Source of the DNA: Polynucleobacter meluiroseus
Lineage (GTDB): Bacteria; Pseudomonadota; Gammaproteobacteria; Burkholderiales; Burkholderiaceae
Assembly (NCBI GenBank): GCA_943329505.2
Contig: CALQED020000081.1
Location: 1 to 6,262 of the forward strand
Length of the DNA stretch: 6,262 nucleotides
Reading direction: 5' to 3'
The position numbers and the translations under genes are program-made. Position 1 is the stretch's first letter; each line of letters opens with the position of its first letter. The notes under the pieces were generated by a model, which was not told the DNA's origin, did not search any database, and worked only from the letters and a program-made list of their open reading frames with translations. Shown one piece after another: positions 1 through 6,262 of this stretch.

Positions 1-554
1 AAAATCTCGCAGGCTAGCATGTCTGCTACATAAGCACTCTTACCTTCATGAAAGCCCACTAAGACCGTCCCTTTTTTAATGGAACGATTCACTACGCTCA
101 GTCGTGCGCGATGGCGATACCCCCAAGTAGGACCTCCCATCGGTCGTAAAATTTCTTCGGGCTTCACTTTAGCGATGTGCTGCAAATCATCTTCAAGAAC
201 ACGTTGCTTCATCGCGATTTGCGCCCGAATATCTAAATGCTGCATAGAGCAACCACCACAGACACCAAAAGCTACACACTTGGGTTCTGCCCGAAAGACA
301 GCAGGCTTGAGGATATCGCGCAACTTGGCTTTACTAAAGCGGGCTTTATCACTGGTAATGGTGTAGGTGACTAACTCGGTAGGCAGTGCGCCCTTAATGA
401 AAATGACTTTGCCGCTCTGGCTCGCATCTAGTTCAGTCCGAATATCTGCTTCATTTGGCACTAAGCGGGCAATTCCTTGGGCATCTAAATCGAGTGCTTC
501 AACTCTAATTGGCTCAGTCACTTCAATATTGACTGGCTTATCCCCTCTACGCAT
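1..554 (-). CDS. rlmD: 23S rRNA (uracil-1939-C5)-methyltransferase RlmD (RumA), N-terminal part; 3' end outside window
   Basis: Cytoplasmic SAM-dependent enzyme that makes m5U at position 1939 of 23S rRNA (family knowledge). Only the first 184 residues are visible; the frame runs open through the left edge, so the catalytic Rossmann domain and the catalytic cysteine are outside. Seen: an N-terminal TRAM-like domain (about residues 10-82, with LDLDAQGIAR and a GKVIFIKGALPTE stretch), then the [4Fe-4S] cysteine cluster C93-x5-C99-x2-C102 in the context CVAFGVCGGCSMQHL. A fourth candidate ligand, C182 (ADMLACEI), sits just inside the edge. The segment WGYRHRARLSV (144-154) is typical of the RumA/TrmA family. 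The ATG at 554 is inside the end of the upstream exonuclease gene (8-base overlap), with a modest AAGG about 11 bases before it, so translational coupling is likely. The Fe-S cluster favours RlmD over TrmA; RlmC is the main alternative within the family. Confidence 0.93.
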   Translation of the reverse strand, partial: MRRGDKPVNIEVTEPIRVEALDLDAQGIARLVPNEADIRTELDASQSGKVIFIKGALPTELVTYTITSDKARFSKAKLRDILKPAVFRAEPKCVAFGVCGGCSMQHLDIRAQIAMKQRVLEDDLQHIAKVKPEEILRPMGGPTWGYRHRARLSVVNRSIKKGTVLVGFHEGKSAYVADMLACEI

Positions 555-1368
555 CCGGTGCAAAACCTTGGAGATATTCTTGCCACTGACTACCGTTCGG
601 CTCTTTCGCTTCTTTTTCTAAATAGGCTTTCACGAAATCAATTTCTTCTTGGTATTCCTCAAGAGAAAATCCACCACGGAGTAATTGGAAACGGCAATAC
701 ATCAGATAAGTATTGACCACATCGGTCTCGCAATAGCGCCGTATGTCATTGAGCTTGCCATCTTGGTAGGCAGGCCAAACTTGACTGCCATCCATACCCA
801 TCTTGCCTGGAAAGCCACAGAGTTTTGCTAAACCATCTAATGGTGCATTGGCTCTGCCATTGAATTTCGCCAAAAGATCCATCATGTCTAAGTGCCGCAT
901 GTGATAACGACCGATGTAGTTATTCCACTTAAACTCACGACTATCGGCTTCCTGGCTTTCACCCATCTCCCAATAACGGGGCGCCTGGATATGATTGGCG
1001 AGCGCACGGTAGTGCAAGACGGGCAAATCAAAGCCACTGCCATTCCAAGAAACCAGTTGCGGGGTGTACTTTTCAATCAGATCAAAGAAAGCCTGAATCA
1101 AGACTTTTTCATCATCTTGCTCTGTGCCCAAGGTGCCTACTTTAATTTGGGGTGCACCCTCTTTGGTAGTTCTGCGTATCACGCATGAGATGGCCACAAT
1201 TTTTTGCAAGAAGAGTGGTAAAAAATCGCTACCGGTTTTAGCGGCGCGTTCCGCCATCACTTTTGCAGCCACTTCAGCATCACTCATCGCGGCCGGATAA
1301 TCTTCCAGACGGCGCAATCCCGCTACATCCGGAATCGTTTCAATATCAAAGACAAGGACAGTGGCCAT
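547..1368 (-). CDS. Predicted 3'-5' exonuclease, DEDDy type, related to the exonuclease domain of DNA polymerase B
   Basis: 273 residues, complete. The fold is the RNase H-like DEDD exonuclease with no polymerase part; it matches the family annotated as PolB-like 3'-5' exonuclease (Pfam DNA_pol_B_exo2). Motif I is VFDIET (D8, E10). Motif II is SWNGSGFDLPVL (D114). Motif III is RRYCETD, giving Y212-x3-D216, the tyrosine form (DEDDy). All four acidic metal ligands and the tyrosine are present, so an active two-metal nuclease is expected. HLDMMDLL (159-166) and LDGLAKLCGFPGKMGMDG (177-194) are further family-like segments. Substrate and pathway are not established from sequence; a role in DNA or RNA processing is inference. 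The ATG at 1368 follows the nlpD stop by 25 bases with only a weak TAGG nearby. Its TAG stop (547-549) lies within the rlmD start region. The C-terminal 30 or so residues are charged and probably a tail. Confidence 0.9.
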   Translation of the reverse strand: MATVLVFDIETIPDVAGLRRLEDYPAAMSDAEVAAKVMAERAAKTGSDFLPLFLQKIVAISCVIRRTTKEGAPQIKVGTLGTEQDDEKVLIQAFFDLIEKYTPQLVSWNGSGFDLPVLHYRALANHIQAPRYWEMGESQEADSREFKWNNYIGRYHMRHLDMMDLLAKFNGRANAPLDGLAKLCGFPGKMGMDGSQVWPAYQDGKLNDIRRYCETDVVNTYLMYCRFQLLRGGFSLEEYQEEIDFVKAYLEKEAKEPNGSQWQEYLQGFAPDA

Positions 1369-1393
1369 GGCCTATTACGCTATCACTACAGGT

Positions 1394-2200
1394 TTACTGC
1401 AAATACGGCGTTGGATTAACTGGCTTGCCGTTCACGCGTAATTCGAAATGGAGTTTAGGTGCGTTGGTATCGGTATCGCCCATCTCGGCAATTTTCTGCC
1501 CCTTACGTACACTATCGCCCTCTTTCACCACCAACTTGCTATTGTGGGCGTAGGCTGTGAGATAGGTATTGTCATGCTTGACAATCACTAAGTTGCCATA
1601 ACCCCGCAAGCTATTGCCGGCATAGACCACTTTGCCATCCGCGGCTGCCAGTACTGGCTCACCGACTTTGCCGGCAATATCAATCCCTTTATTGGCTTCA
1701 CTAAATTCCCCTGTGACCTTACCTTTGGCTGGCCAAGATAAACGAATACCGGGCTCTGCAACAAGCTCGGGTTTACTCGCTTCTGTGGGAGCAGGAGTAT
1801 CTGCTTTATCTGCGCCAGCATTTGTTTTTCTCTCAACTGGTTTGACTGCTTTTGCGCCTGCTGGTGGTCGCACCAACACCAAATCGCCAATCTCAATCAC
1901 ATTGGGATTAAAGCTTGGGTTGGCAGCAGTATTCCACTGCGCCACATCGCGAGGTGCTTGACCGTGATCTAAAGCAATACGCGCCAAGGTGTCACCCTTT
2001 TTAACGCGATAGTAACCAGGAGGTGTTGGTTGTTCAGTGGCAGCAGGAGGAGGTGTGCCTCCAGAGCGATCAGTCACGACTGCAGGTTTAGTGCGGGGCG
2101 TGGTACATCCTGCGATCAGCACCAAGGATGCTGACAGGATTGCGATAAGAAAGCTTTTAGATAAATGGGTCATGGAATTAGAAATGGCTCTCGATCTCAT
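1394..2200 (-). CDS. nlpD: NlpD-like lipoprotein: LysM plus degenerate LytM (M23) domain, amidase activator
   Basis: 268 residues, complete. A lipoprotein signal peptide spans residues 1-31, with hydrophobic [16 protein letters not shown] and lipobox IAGC; C32 is the acylation site, so it should be anchored in the outer membrane facing the periplasm. A proline-rich linker (about 49-62) leads to a LysM peptidoglycan-binding domain (63-111: [14 protein letters not shown] through IGDLVLVRP). A second Ala/Pro/Lys linker (112-150) is followed by a LytM/M23 domain (about 152-265). The zinc site is degenerate: the usual HxxxD first histidine is N170 (NKGIDIAG) and the first histidine of HxH is K249 (KLHFELR); D174, H219 and H251 remain. 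The same kind of loss occurs in E. coli NlpD, which activates the amidase AmiC instead of cutting peptidoglycan, so a regulatory role in daughter-cell separation is inferred. The ATG at 2200 overlaps the pcm stop as ATGA and has AGGGG before it; an internal ATG at 2173 would keep the signal peptide but lacks a ribosome site. Confidence 0.93.
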   Translation of the reverse strand: MRSRAISNSMTHLSKSFLIAILSASLVLIAGCTTPRTKPAVVTDRSGGTPPPAATEQPTPPGYYRVKKGDTLARIALDHGQAPRDVAQWNTAANPSFNPNVIEIGDLVLVRPPAGAKAVKPVERKTNAGADKADTPAPTEASKPELVAEPGIRLSWPAKGKVTGEFSEANKGIDIAGKVGEPVLAAADGKVVYAGNSLRGYGNLVIVKHDNTYLTAYAHNSKLVVKEGDSVRKGQKIAEMGDTDTNAPKLHFELRVNGKPVNPTPYLQ

Positions 2201-2937
2201 ACTACCCCTGATTGTAAGGGGACAAAAAAGACCCCGTCCAGCACAGTTCTTTGATAGCGCTGGGAGCTCATTCTCTCCACCATCACCAGTTGTTGCTCTT
2301 TTTCATTTTTGGCAACGGGGGCTACTAGGCGCCCGCCAATAGCCAATTGATCTAATAGTGCATCTGGGATACCCAAACCCGCGGCTGCCAGAATAATGCC
2401 GTCAAACGGGGCGGCTTGTGGCAAACCTAAAATACCGTCACCATAAATCAGGCGCAAATTATTAATGCGAAATGGGCGTAGTTTTGCTCTGGCCATATCG
2501 TGTAGTGGACGAATCCGCTCGATGGAGTACACCTCATCAGCCAATAGACTGAGTACCGCAGCTTGGTAACCACAACCTGTGCCAATTTCTAAGACTTTTC
2601 CTAGCGGATGCTTGGGCTTATGCAGCAACTCGATCATGCGAGCTACTACCGACGGCTTTGAAATCGTTTGCTCATGACCAATGGGTAATGCCGTATCTTC
2701 ATAGGCTTGTGCATGCAAACCGGCGTCCATAAACGCATGACGTGGAACCGTAGCAATCGCCTCTAATGTTTTGCCGTGCTTCACGCCGCTAGCATGTACC
2801 TTCGCTGCTAGAGCCTGGCGGTAGGCTGCAAAACGCTCAGTAGGTGCTTTCAACCGCGATCCCAACCATTTGCTCGCATCGCCTTTAACTGTGTGTGATG
2901 CGTTAAATCCAATTGCATGGGCGTAATCGAGATACAT
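2197..2937 (-). CDS. pcm: Protein-L-isoaspartate O-methyltransferase
   Basis: Cytoplasmic repair enzyme that methylates L-isoaspartyl residues in aged proteins using SAM. Numbered from the ATG at 2937 (246 residues): [18 protein letters not shown] (78-95) is the PIMT signature region with the substrate-contacting [14 protein letters not shown] (115-125) is SAM motif I; VYSIER (136-141) carries the acidic E140; GDG is at 167-169; [10 protein letters not shown] (177-186) follows, and the chain ends with the family's FVPL. The start is uncertain. The coordinates use the only available ATG, which overlaps surE by 88 bases and has GAAGG directly against it with no spacer. A TTG at 2853 overlaps the surE TGA as TTGA, gives 218 residues, and lies within about six residues of where the 208-residue E. 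coli Pcm begins; I think it is the more likely functional start. It is followed by nlpD with a 4-base overlap. Confidence 0.94.
   Translation of the reverse strand: MYLDYAHAIGFNASHTVKGDASKWLGSRLKAPTERFAAYRQALAAKVHASGVKHGKTLEAIATVPRHAFMDAGLHAQAYEDTALPIGHEQTISKPSVVARMIELLHKPKHPLGKVLEIGTGCGYQAAVLSLLADEVYSIERIRPLHDMARAKLRPFRINNLRLIYGDGILGLPQAAPFDGIILAAAGLGIPDALLDQLAIGGRLVAPVAKNEKEQQLVMVERMSSQRYQRTVLDGVFFVPLQSGVV
2205..2209 (-). promoter_or_regulatory. Ribosome binding site for nlpD
   Basis: The minus strand reads AGGGG, then TAGT, then the ATG at 2200, within the last codons of pcm. It supports the 2200 start over the downstream ATG at 2173, which is preceded by TCTAATTCC with no purine-rich site. 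With the 4-base ATGA stop/start overlap it fits translational coupling of nlpD to pcm. Confidence 0.5.
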
Positions 2938-3638
2938 CCTTCGTTAATCGCATGAAAGTCGGTTCCCTCAGAGCCTTCTTTGACATCCCCTGCTGCACCA
3001 ATCCAATAAATCTTGTCACCACGGGGGCTGTCTTGCACCACGACTGGCTGAGAGTGATGACGATTGCCCAAACGGGTAACGCGCCAGCGATAAAGATCAG
3101 CGTAGGGACGGTTCGGAATATTGACATTGAGTAAGGTCGCAGTGCCCTCGGTTCTGGCAAGCGTAGAAACCAGCATTTGTGCTACGAGATCGTGAGCCGC
3201 TTTGGCAGCATCCTCAATCCGATTCCAGCCTCGATCAATTTGTGAAAACGCAATCCCTGGAACACCAAACATCACACCCTCTACCGCTGCTGCCACCGTC
3301 CCAGAGTACAGGACATCCTCGCCCATGTTCTCACCTTGGTTGATGCCGGAGATGACCAGATCCGGTTTTTCATCTAAAAAACCAGTCATAGCAACGTGAA
3401 CACAATCTGTTGGCGTGCCGTTAATAAAGAAAAAACCATCGCGCTCACCGCCCGCTACACGATGAATCGATAGTGGTCTTGAGAGCGTGAGTGAATTCGA
3501 GGCGCCGCTATGATTTTGCTCTGGAGCAATGACCGTAATGCGACCTAAAGGACGCACTGCATTGACCAAAGCCAATAAACCAGGCGCCAAATAGCCATCG
3601 TCATTCGATACCAAAATATGGGGTTGACGATCACTCAT
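2850..3638 (-). CDS. surE: 5'/3'-nucleotidase SurE
   Basis: 262 residues, complete. It is a metal-dependent phosphatase acting on nucleoside monophosphates (and on exopolyphosphate in some species), cytoplasmic, linked to stationary-phase survival in E. coli. Seen: the N-terminal [14 protein letters not shown] with metal ligands D13 and D14, [16 protein letters not shown] with S44, and [16 protein letters not shown] with N100, completing the D-D-S-N metal site. [12 protein letters not shown] (72-83) and [11 protein letters not shown] (111-121) are conserved SurE segments, as is the C-terminal [11 protein letters not shown] (236-246). Length is normal for the family (about 250-260). The ATG at 3638 follows the efflux pump stop by 22 bases; the purine stretch AGAAAG lies about 12 bases ahead and is weak as a ribosome site. 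The 3' end overlaps pcm by 4 bases (TTG start) or 88 bases (ATG start). Confidence 0.96.
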   Translation of the reverse strand: MSDRQPHILVSNDDGYLAPGLLALVNAVRPLGRITVIAPEQNHSGASNSLTLSRPLSIHRVAGGERDGFFFINGTPTDCVHVAMTGFLDEKPDLVISGINQGENMGEDVLYSGTVAAAVEGVMFGVPGIAFSQIDRGWNRIEDAAKAAHDLVAQMLVSTLARTEGTATLLNVNIPNRPYADLYRWRVTRLGNRHHSQPVVVQDSPRGDKIYWIGAAGDVKEGSEGTDFHAINEGCISITPMQLDLTHHTQLKAMRANGWDRG

Positions 3639-3660
3639 GAATGCGCAGTGCTTTCTATGT

Positions 3661-6262
3661 TTAGATAGGATTGGTTTTAGTTAAGGCACGACCTCTAAAC
3701 CAGCCATAAATCACTGGCAATACCAAGAGCGTTAAGACTGTAGTGGTTACCATACCGCCCACAATCACCAAAGCCAATGGACGCTGTGCCTCTGAACCAA
3801 TCGAATGAGATAGCGCTGCTGGCAAGAGACCTAGGCCAGATAGTGCTGCGGTCATTAGCACTGGACGCACCCGTAAGGAAGCGCCCTCAACCATGATGTC
3901 TTTCATCTGCCCATGCTCGGTAGCTGCTGTTTTATTAATGAAGGAAATTAAGATCACGCCATCTTGAATCGCAATACCAAAGAGCGATAAGAAACCAAAG
4001 AATGCCGAAATACTTAAGGTCTCTCCTGCAAGGTGCAAGGCAATCACACCACCAATTGCAGCAAATGGGACATTGATCATGACAATAAAGGCATCACGGA
4101 AATTACCAAATGCACTCACCAGCAGCAAGAAGATGCCGAGGAGTGCTAAAGGCACAATTACCATCAATTTTTTCTGGGCTTGCTTCATCTGATTAAACTG
4201 ACCGTCCCAACTAATAGAGTAATTCGGTGGCAAGGTAATATTTTGCTCGACCAAGAATTGCGCATCTTCAACTGCGCTACCTAAGTCACGGTTGCGCACG
4301 CTAAATTTAATCGCAATATAGCGTTTACCAGCTTCGCGATAAATAAAGAATGGGCCATCAGTCAGTTGAATCTTCGCAACCAAAGCAAGCGGGATCTTCG
4401 TACCATCTGGAGAGTCGACTAATAGTTGGCTAATATCGGCAACGTCATTACGATTGATTTCATTGAGGCGAACGGCAATGCCAAAGGTTTTTTCATCCTC
4501 TAGTAAGTTGGTAACAGCAGCCCCGCCGATTGCGTTGGCAACCACCGTCTGAATATCATTGAAGTTAATGCCATAACGGGATGCACGCTCACGATCAATC
4601 TGGATGTTCAGAGTAGGCTGGCCCAACTCTTTGAGAATGCCCTCGTCTGCAACACCACGAACTTTCTTAAGTTGATCAATCACCTCATGAGCTTTTTGAT
4701 CTAGCACTTCAAGATCGGTACCGTAAATCTTGACCGAGTTCTCACCCTTCACGCCAGATAAAGCTTCATTTACGTTATCTTGAATGTATTGCGAGAAGCT
4801 ATAGGTAATGCCTGGAATCTTATTAAGCTCGACCTCCAGATTAGCAATCAACTCTTTCTTAGAAGAGCCGCTTGGCATATTTTCTGGACTCTTGAGATAC
4901 AGGCCATACTCTTGGTTAAATACACCCGTAGAGTCCGTACCATCATCAGGCCTGCCAATCTGTGCGGCAACCTTGTCAATCTCAGGCTGCTTCATAAAGG
5001 TTTCACGCAATTGATTGGCGCTCTTGACGGAGTAATTTAAGTCGACCGTATTGGGCAAAGTCACGCGCAACCAAATATTATTTTCTTCTAAGGTAGGTAA
5101 GAATGCGGTACCCAAGCGGGTCATACTCAGTAGTGTTAAACCTAGAACAAAAACAGCTACCGAGAAAACCGTTAAGGGGCGATCCATCCACTTTCTGAGC
5201 AATGGTTTATAGCCAGCCAAAATCTTAGTAATGAATGATGGTGGCTTGTGCTGTAAGTTTTCACCAAATACCAAAGAAATCATCGCTGGCAAGAAAGTCA
5301 AACTCAAGATCATGGCGGCAATCAAGGCAAAGCCCATCGTAAATGCCATGGGCTTGAAGATGATGCCTTCAACACCGCCCATAAAGAACAAGGGGGAATA
5401 CGCCACGATGATGATGCCCGTAGAGTAAATCATGGCGCGCTGCACTTCACTTGTAGCCATGATGATGCTTTGGTTGAGGCGCTTACCGCCCTCTTCTAAG
5501 TGACGCATGACATTTTCCGTCAAAATCACTGCAGAGTCGACGATCACACCAAAGTCAATCGCACCTAAAGAAATTAGATTTGCTGGCACGCTCCAGAGAT
5601 GCATCTGAATAAAGGAGACGCACAATGCCAAAGGAATCACAGCAGCTACTACCGCAGCAGCACGAATATTGCCCAAGAATAAAAACAGTACCGCTAAGAC
5701 TAAAGAGATCCCGAAGAACAAAGTGTGCTTAACCGTGCCGACAGTAATATCTAGCAGCACTTGGCGATCATAAAAGGGTTTTACTTCAATGCCAGGCGGC
5801 AATACATGCTTGTTAATATTTTCTACCGTACTACGCACGCGTGCCAGGACTTCAGTCGCATTCTCGCCACGACGTAAGTAAACAATCCCTTCTACTGAGT
5901 CTGGGTTGTCATTGAACTGGAACATACCTAAGCGGGGTGCATTACCAATCTCAACTTTAGCTACATCGCCAATCCGAATTGGCACGCCATTATTCGTGGT
6001 GATAATGACTTGCTTAATGTCAGCGATATCTTTAAGTAGACCTACACCGCGCACCACAAACTGTTGCTCACCAGCAGGCAATAAGCCACCACCGGTATTG
6101 CTATTAGCATTAGTCAAGGCTAAGATCAATTGATTAACGGATATGCCTTTGGATTGCATGCTCTCGGGGCTCACAATCACTTGGTATTGGCGAACCTTGC
6201 CACCAAAAGAAGATATGTCTGCTACGCCGGGAGTTTGTTTGAGCTCTTTATAGATCTCATAG
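3661..6262 (-). CDS. Heavy-metal-efflux RND transporter, CzcA/CusA family inner-membrane pump, C-terminal 866 residues; 5' end outside window
   Basis: Proton-driven inner-membrane pump of a tripartite RND exporter. The frame stays open to the right edge (first visible residues [20 protein letters not shown]), so the GTG at 6180 is an internal valine and not the start. Roughly 150-180 N-terminal residues, including TM1, are missing compared with about 1040 for the family. Numbering from the first visible codon: porter-domain segments [11 protein letters not shown] (64-74) and [12 protein letters not shown] (155-166); TM2 about 180-197; TM4 with [15 protein letters not shown] carrying D236, D242 and E249; a second periplasmic loop with [11 protein letters not shown] and [10 protein letters not shown]; then the final TM bundle with [16 protein letters not shown] and [16 protein letters not shown]. 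The D-x5-D-x6-E pattern in TM4 matches CzcA-type divalent-cation pumps, not the Cu/Ag CusA type. The metal remains uncertain. Periplasmic adaptor and outer-membrane genes are presumably upstream, outside the window. The TAA at 3661 is 22 bases from surE. Confidence 0.92.
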   Translation of the reverse strand, partial: YEIYKELKQTPGVADISSFGGKVRQYQVIVSPESMQSKGISVNQLILALTNANSNTGGGLLPAGEQQFVVRGVGLLKDIADIKQVIITTNNGVPIRIGDVAKVEIGNAPRLGMFQFNDNPDSVEGIVYLRRGENATEVLARVRSTVENINKHVLPPGIEVKPFYDRQVLLDITVGTVKHTLFFGISLVLAVLFLFLGNIRAAAVVAAVIPLALCVSFIQMHLWSVPANLISLGAIDFGVIVDSAVILTENVMRHLEEGGKRLNQSIIMATSEVQRAMIYSTGIIIVAYSPLFFMGGVEGIIFKPMAFTMGFALIAAMILSLTFLPAMISLVFGENLQHKPPSFITKILAGYKPLLRKWMDRPLTVFSVAVFVLGLTLLSMTRLGTAFLPTLEENNIWLRVTLPNTVDLNYSVKSANQLRETFMKQPEIDKVAAQIGRPDDGTDSTGVFNQEYGLYLKSPENMPSGSSKKELIANLEVELNKIPGITYSFSQYIQDNVNEALSGVKGENSVKIYGTDLEVLDQKAHEVIDQLKKVRGVADEGILKELGQPTLNIQIDRERASRYGINFNDIQTVVANAIGGAAVTNLLEDEKTFGIAVRLNEINRNDVADISQLLVDSPDGTKIPLALVAKIQLTDGPFFIYREAGKRYIAIKFSVRNRDLGSAVEDAQFLVEQNITLPPNYSISWDGQFNQMKQAQKKLMVIVPLALLGIFLLLVSAFGNFRDAFIVMINVPFAAIGGVIALHLAGETLSISAFFGFLSLFGIAIQDGVILISFINKTAATEHGQMKDIMVEGASLRVRPVLMTAALSGLGLLPAALSHSIGSEAQRPLALVIVGGMVTTTVLTLLVLPVIYGWFRGRALTKTNPI

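Noticed and set aside
79..621. Two plus-strand open frames (79-366 and 367-621)
   Set aside because: They lie opposite rlmD and the end of the exonuclease gene, show no recognisable domain, and are antisense shadows.
2146..2173. nlpD starting at the internal ATG at 2173
   Set aside because: It would keep a working signal peptide but has no ribosome binding site, whereas the 2200 start has AGGGG and the ATGA overlap with pcm.
2037..2342. Plus-strand open frame across the pcm-nlpD junction
   Set aside because: Both strands' minus genes are clearly real here; the plus frame has no domain and is antisense to the nlpD signal peptide and pcm C-terminus.
3639..3720. Possible surE promoter in the 3' end of the pump gene (TTGCCA at 3715-3720 on the minus strand, 17 bases before TAGAGG)
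   Set aside because: The -10 match is poor and the alternative pairings have bad spacing, so it is not supportable from sequence alone.
4780..5040. Plus-strand open frames within the pump gene (also 5231-5428 and 5906-6133)
   Set aside because: They are antisense to a conserved RND coding region and have no family resemblance or ribosome site.
3661..6180. GTG at 6180 as the start of a complete 839-residue pump
   Set aside because: The frame continues open to the right edge and the 27 extra residues ([17 protein letters not shown] and neighbours) match the CzcA/CusA family, so the gene is cut by the window edge.

Overview
The window reads as chromosomal DNA of a betaproteobacterium, probably a Burkholderiaceae member close to Polynucleobacter. 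This is inferred from protein style, moderate GC (mid-40s percent by eye) and the surE-pcm-nlpD gene order. No rRNA or other definitive marker is present, so the genus is a guess.

All genes lie on the minus strand and are packed nearly end to end. In transcription order (right to left) they are: the 3' part of a heavy-metal-efflux (CzcA/CusA family) RND pump gene, entering from the right edge (6262-3661); surE nucleotidase (3638-2850); pcm protein-L-isoaspartate O-methyltransferase (2937-2197, start uncertain); nlpD, a LysM/LytM lipoprotein (2200-1394); a predicted DEDDy 3'-5' exonuclease of the PolB-exonuclease-like family (1368-547); and the 5' part of rlmD, the 23S rRNA m5U1939 methyltransferase, leaving at the left edge (554-1). 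Gaps are 22 and 25 bases; the other junctions overlap (4 or 88, 4, and 8 bases). No gene-free stretch exceeds 25 bases, and I see no terminator between genes, so the whole block could be one transcript.

The surE-pcm-nlpD trio is the stress and stationary-phase maintenance cluster known from many Proteobacteria: SurE removes phosphate from nucleotides, Pcm starts repair of isoaspartyl damage in aged proteins, and NlpD activates a cell-wall amidase during division. In E. coli and many relatives rpoS follows nlpD. Here that place is taken by the exonuclease and rlmD. The metal pump lies directly upstream of surE, probably as the last gene of an efflux operon whose other members are outside the window.

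I found no mobile element, CRISPR array, RNA gene or convincing new system. The points worth a second look are the missing rpoS, the pump-surE junction, the Pcm start, the degenerate NlpD active site and the tight exonuclease-rlmD overlap.
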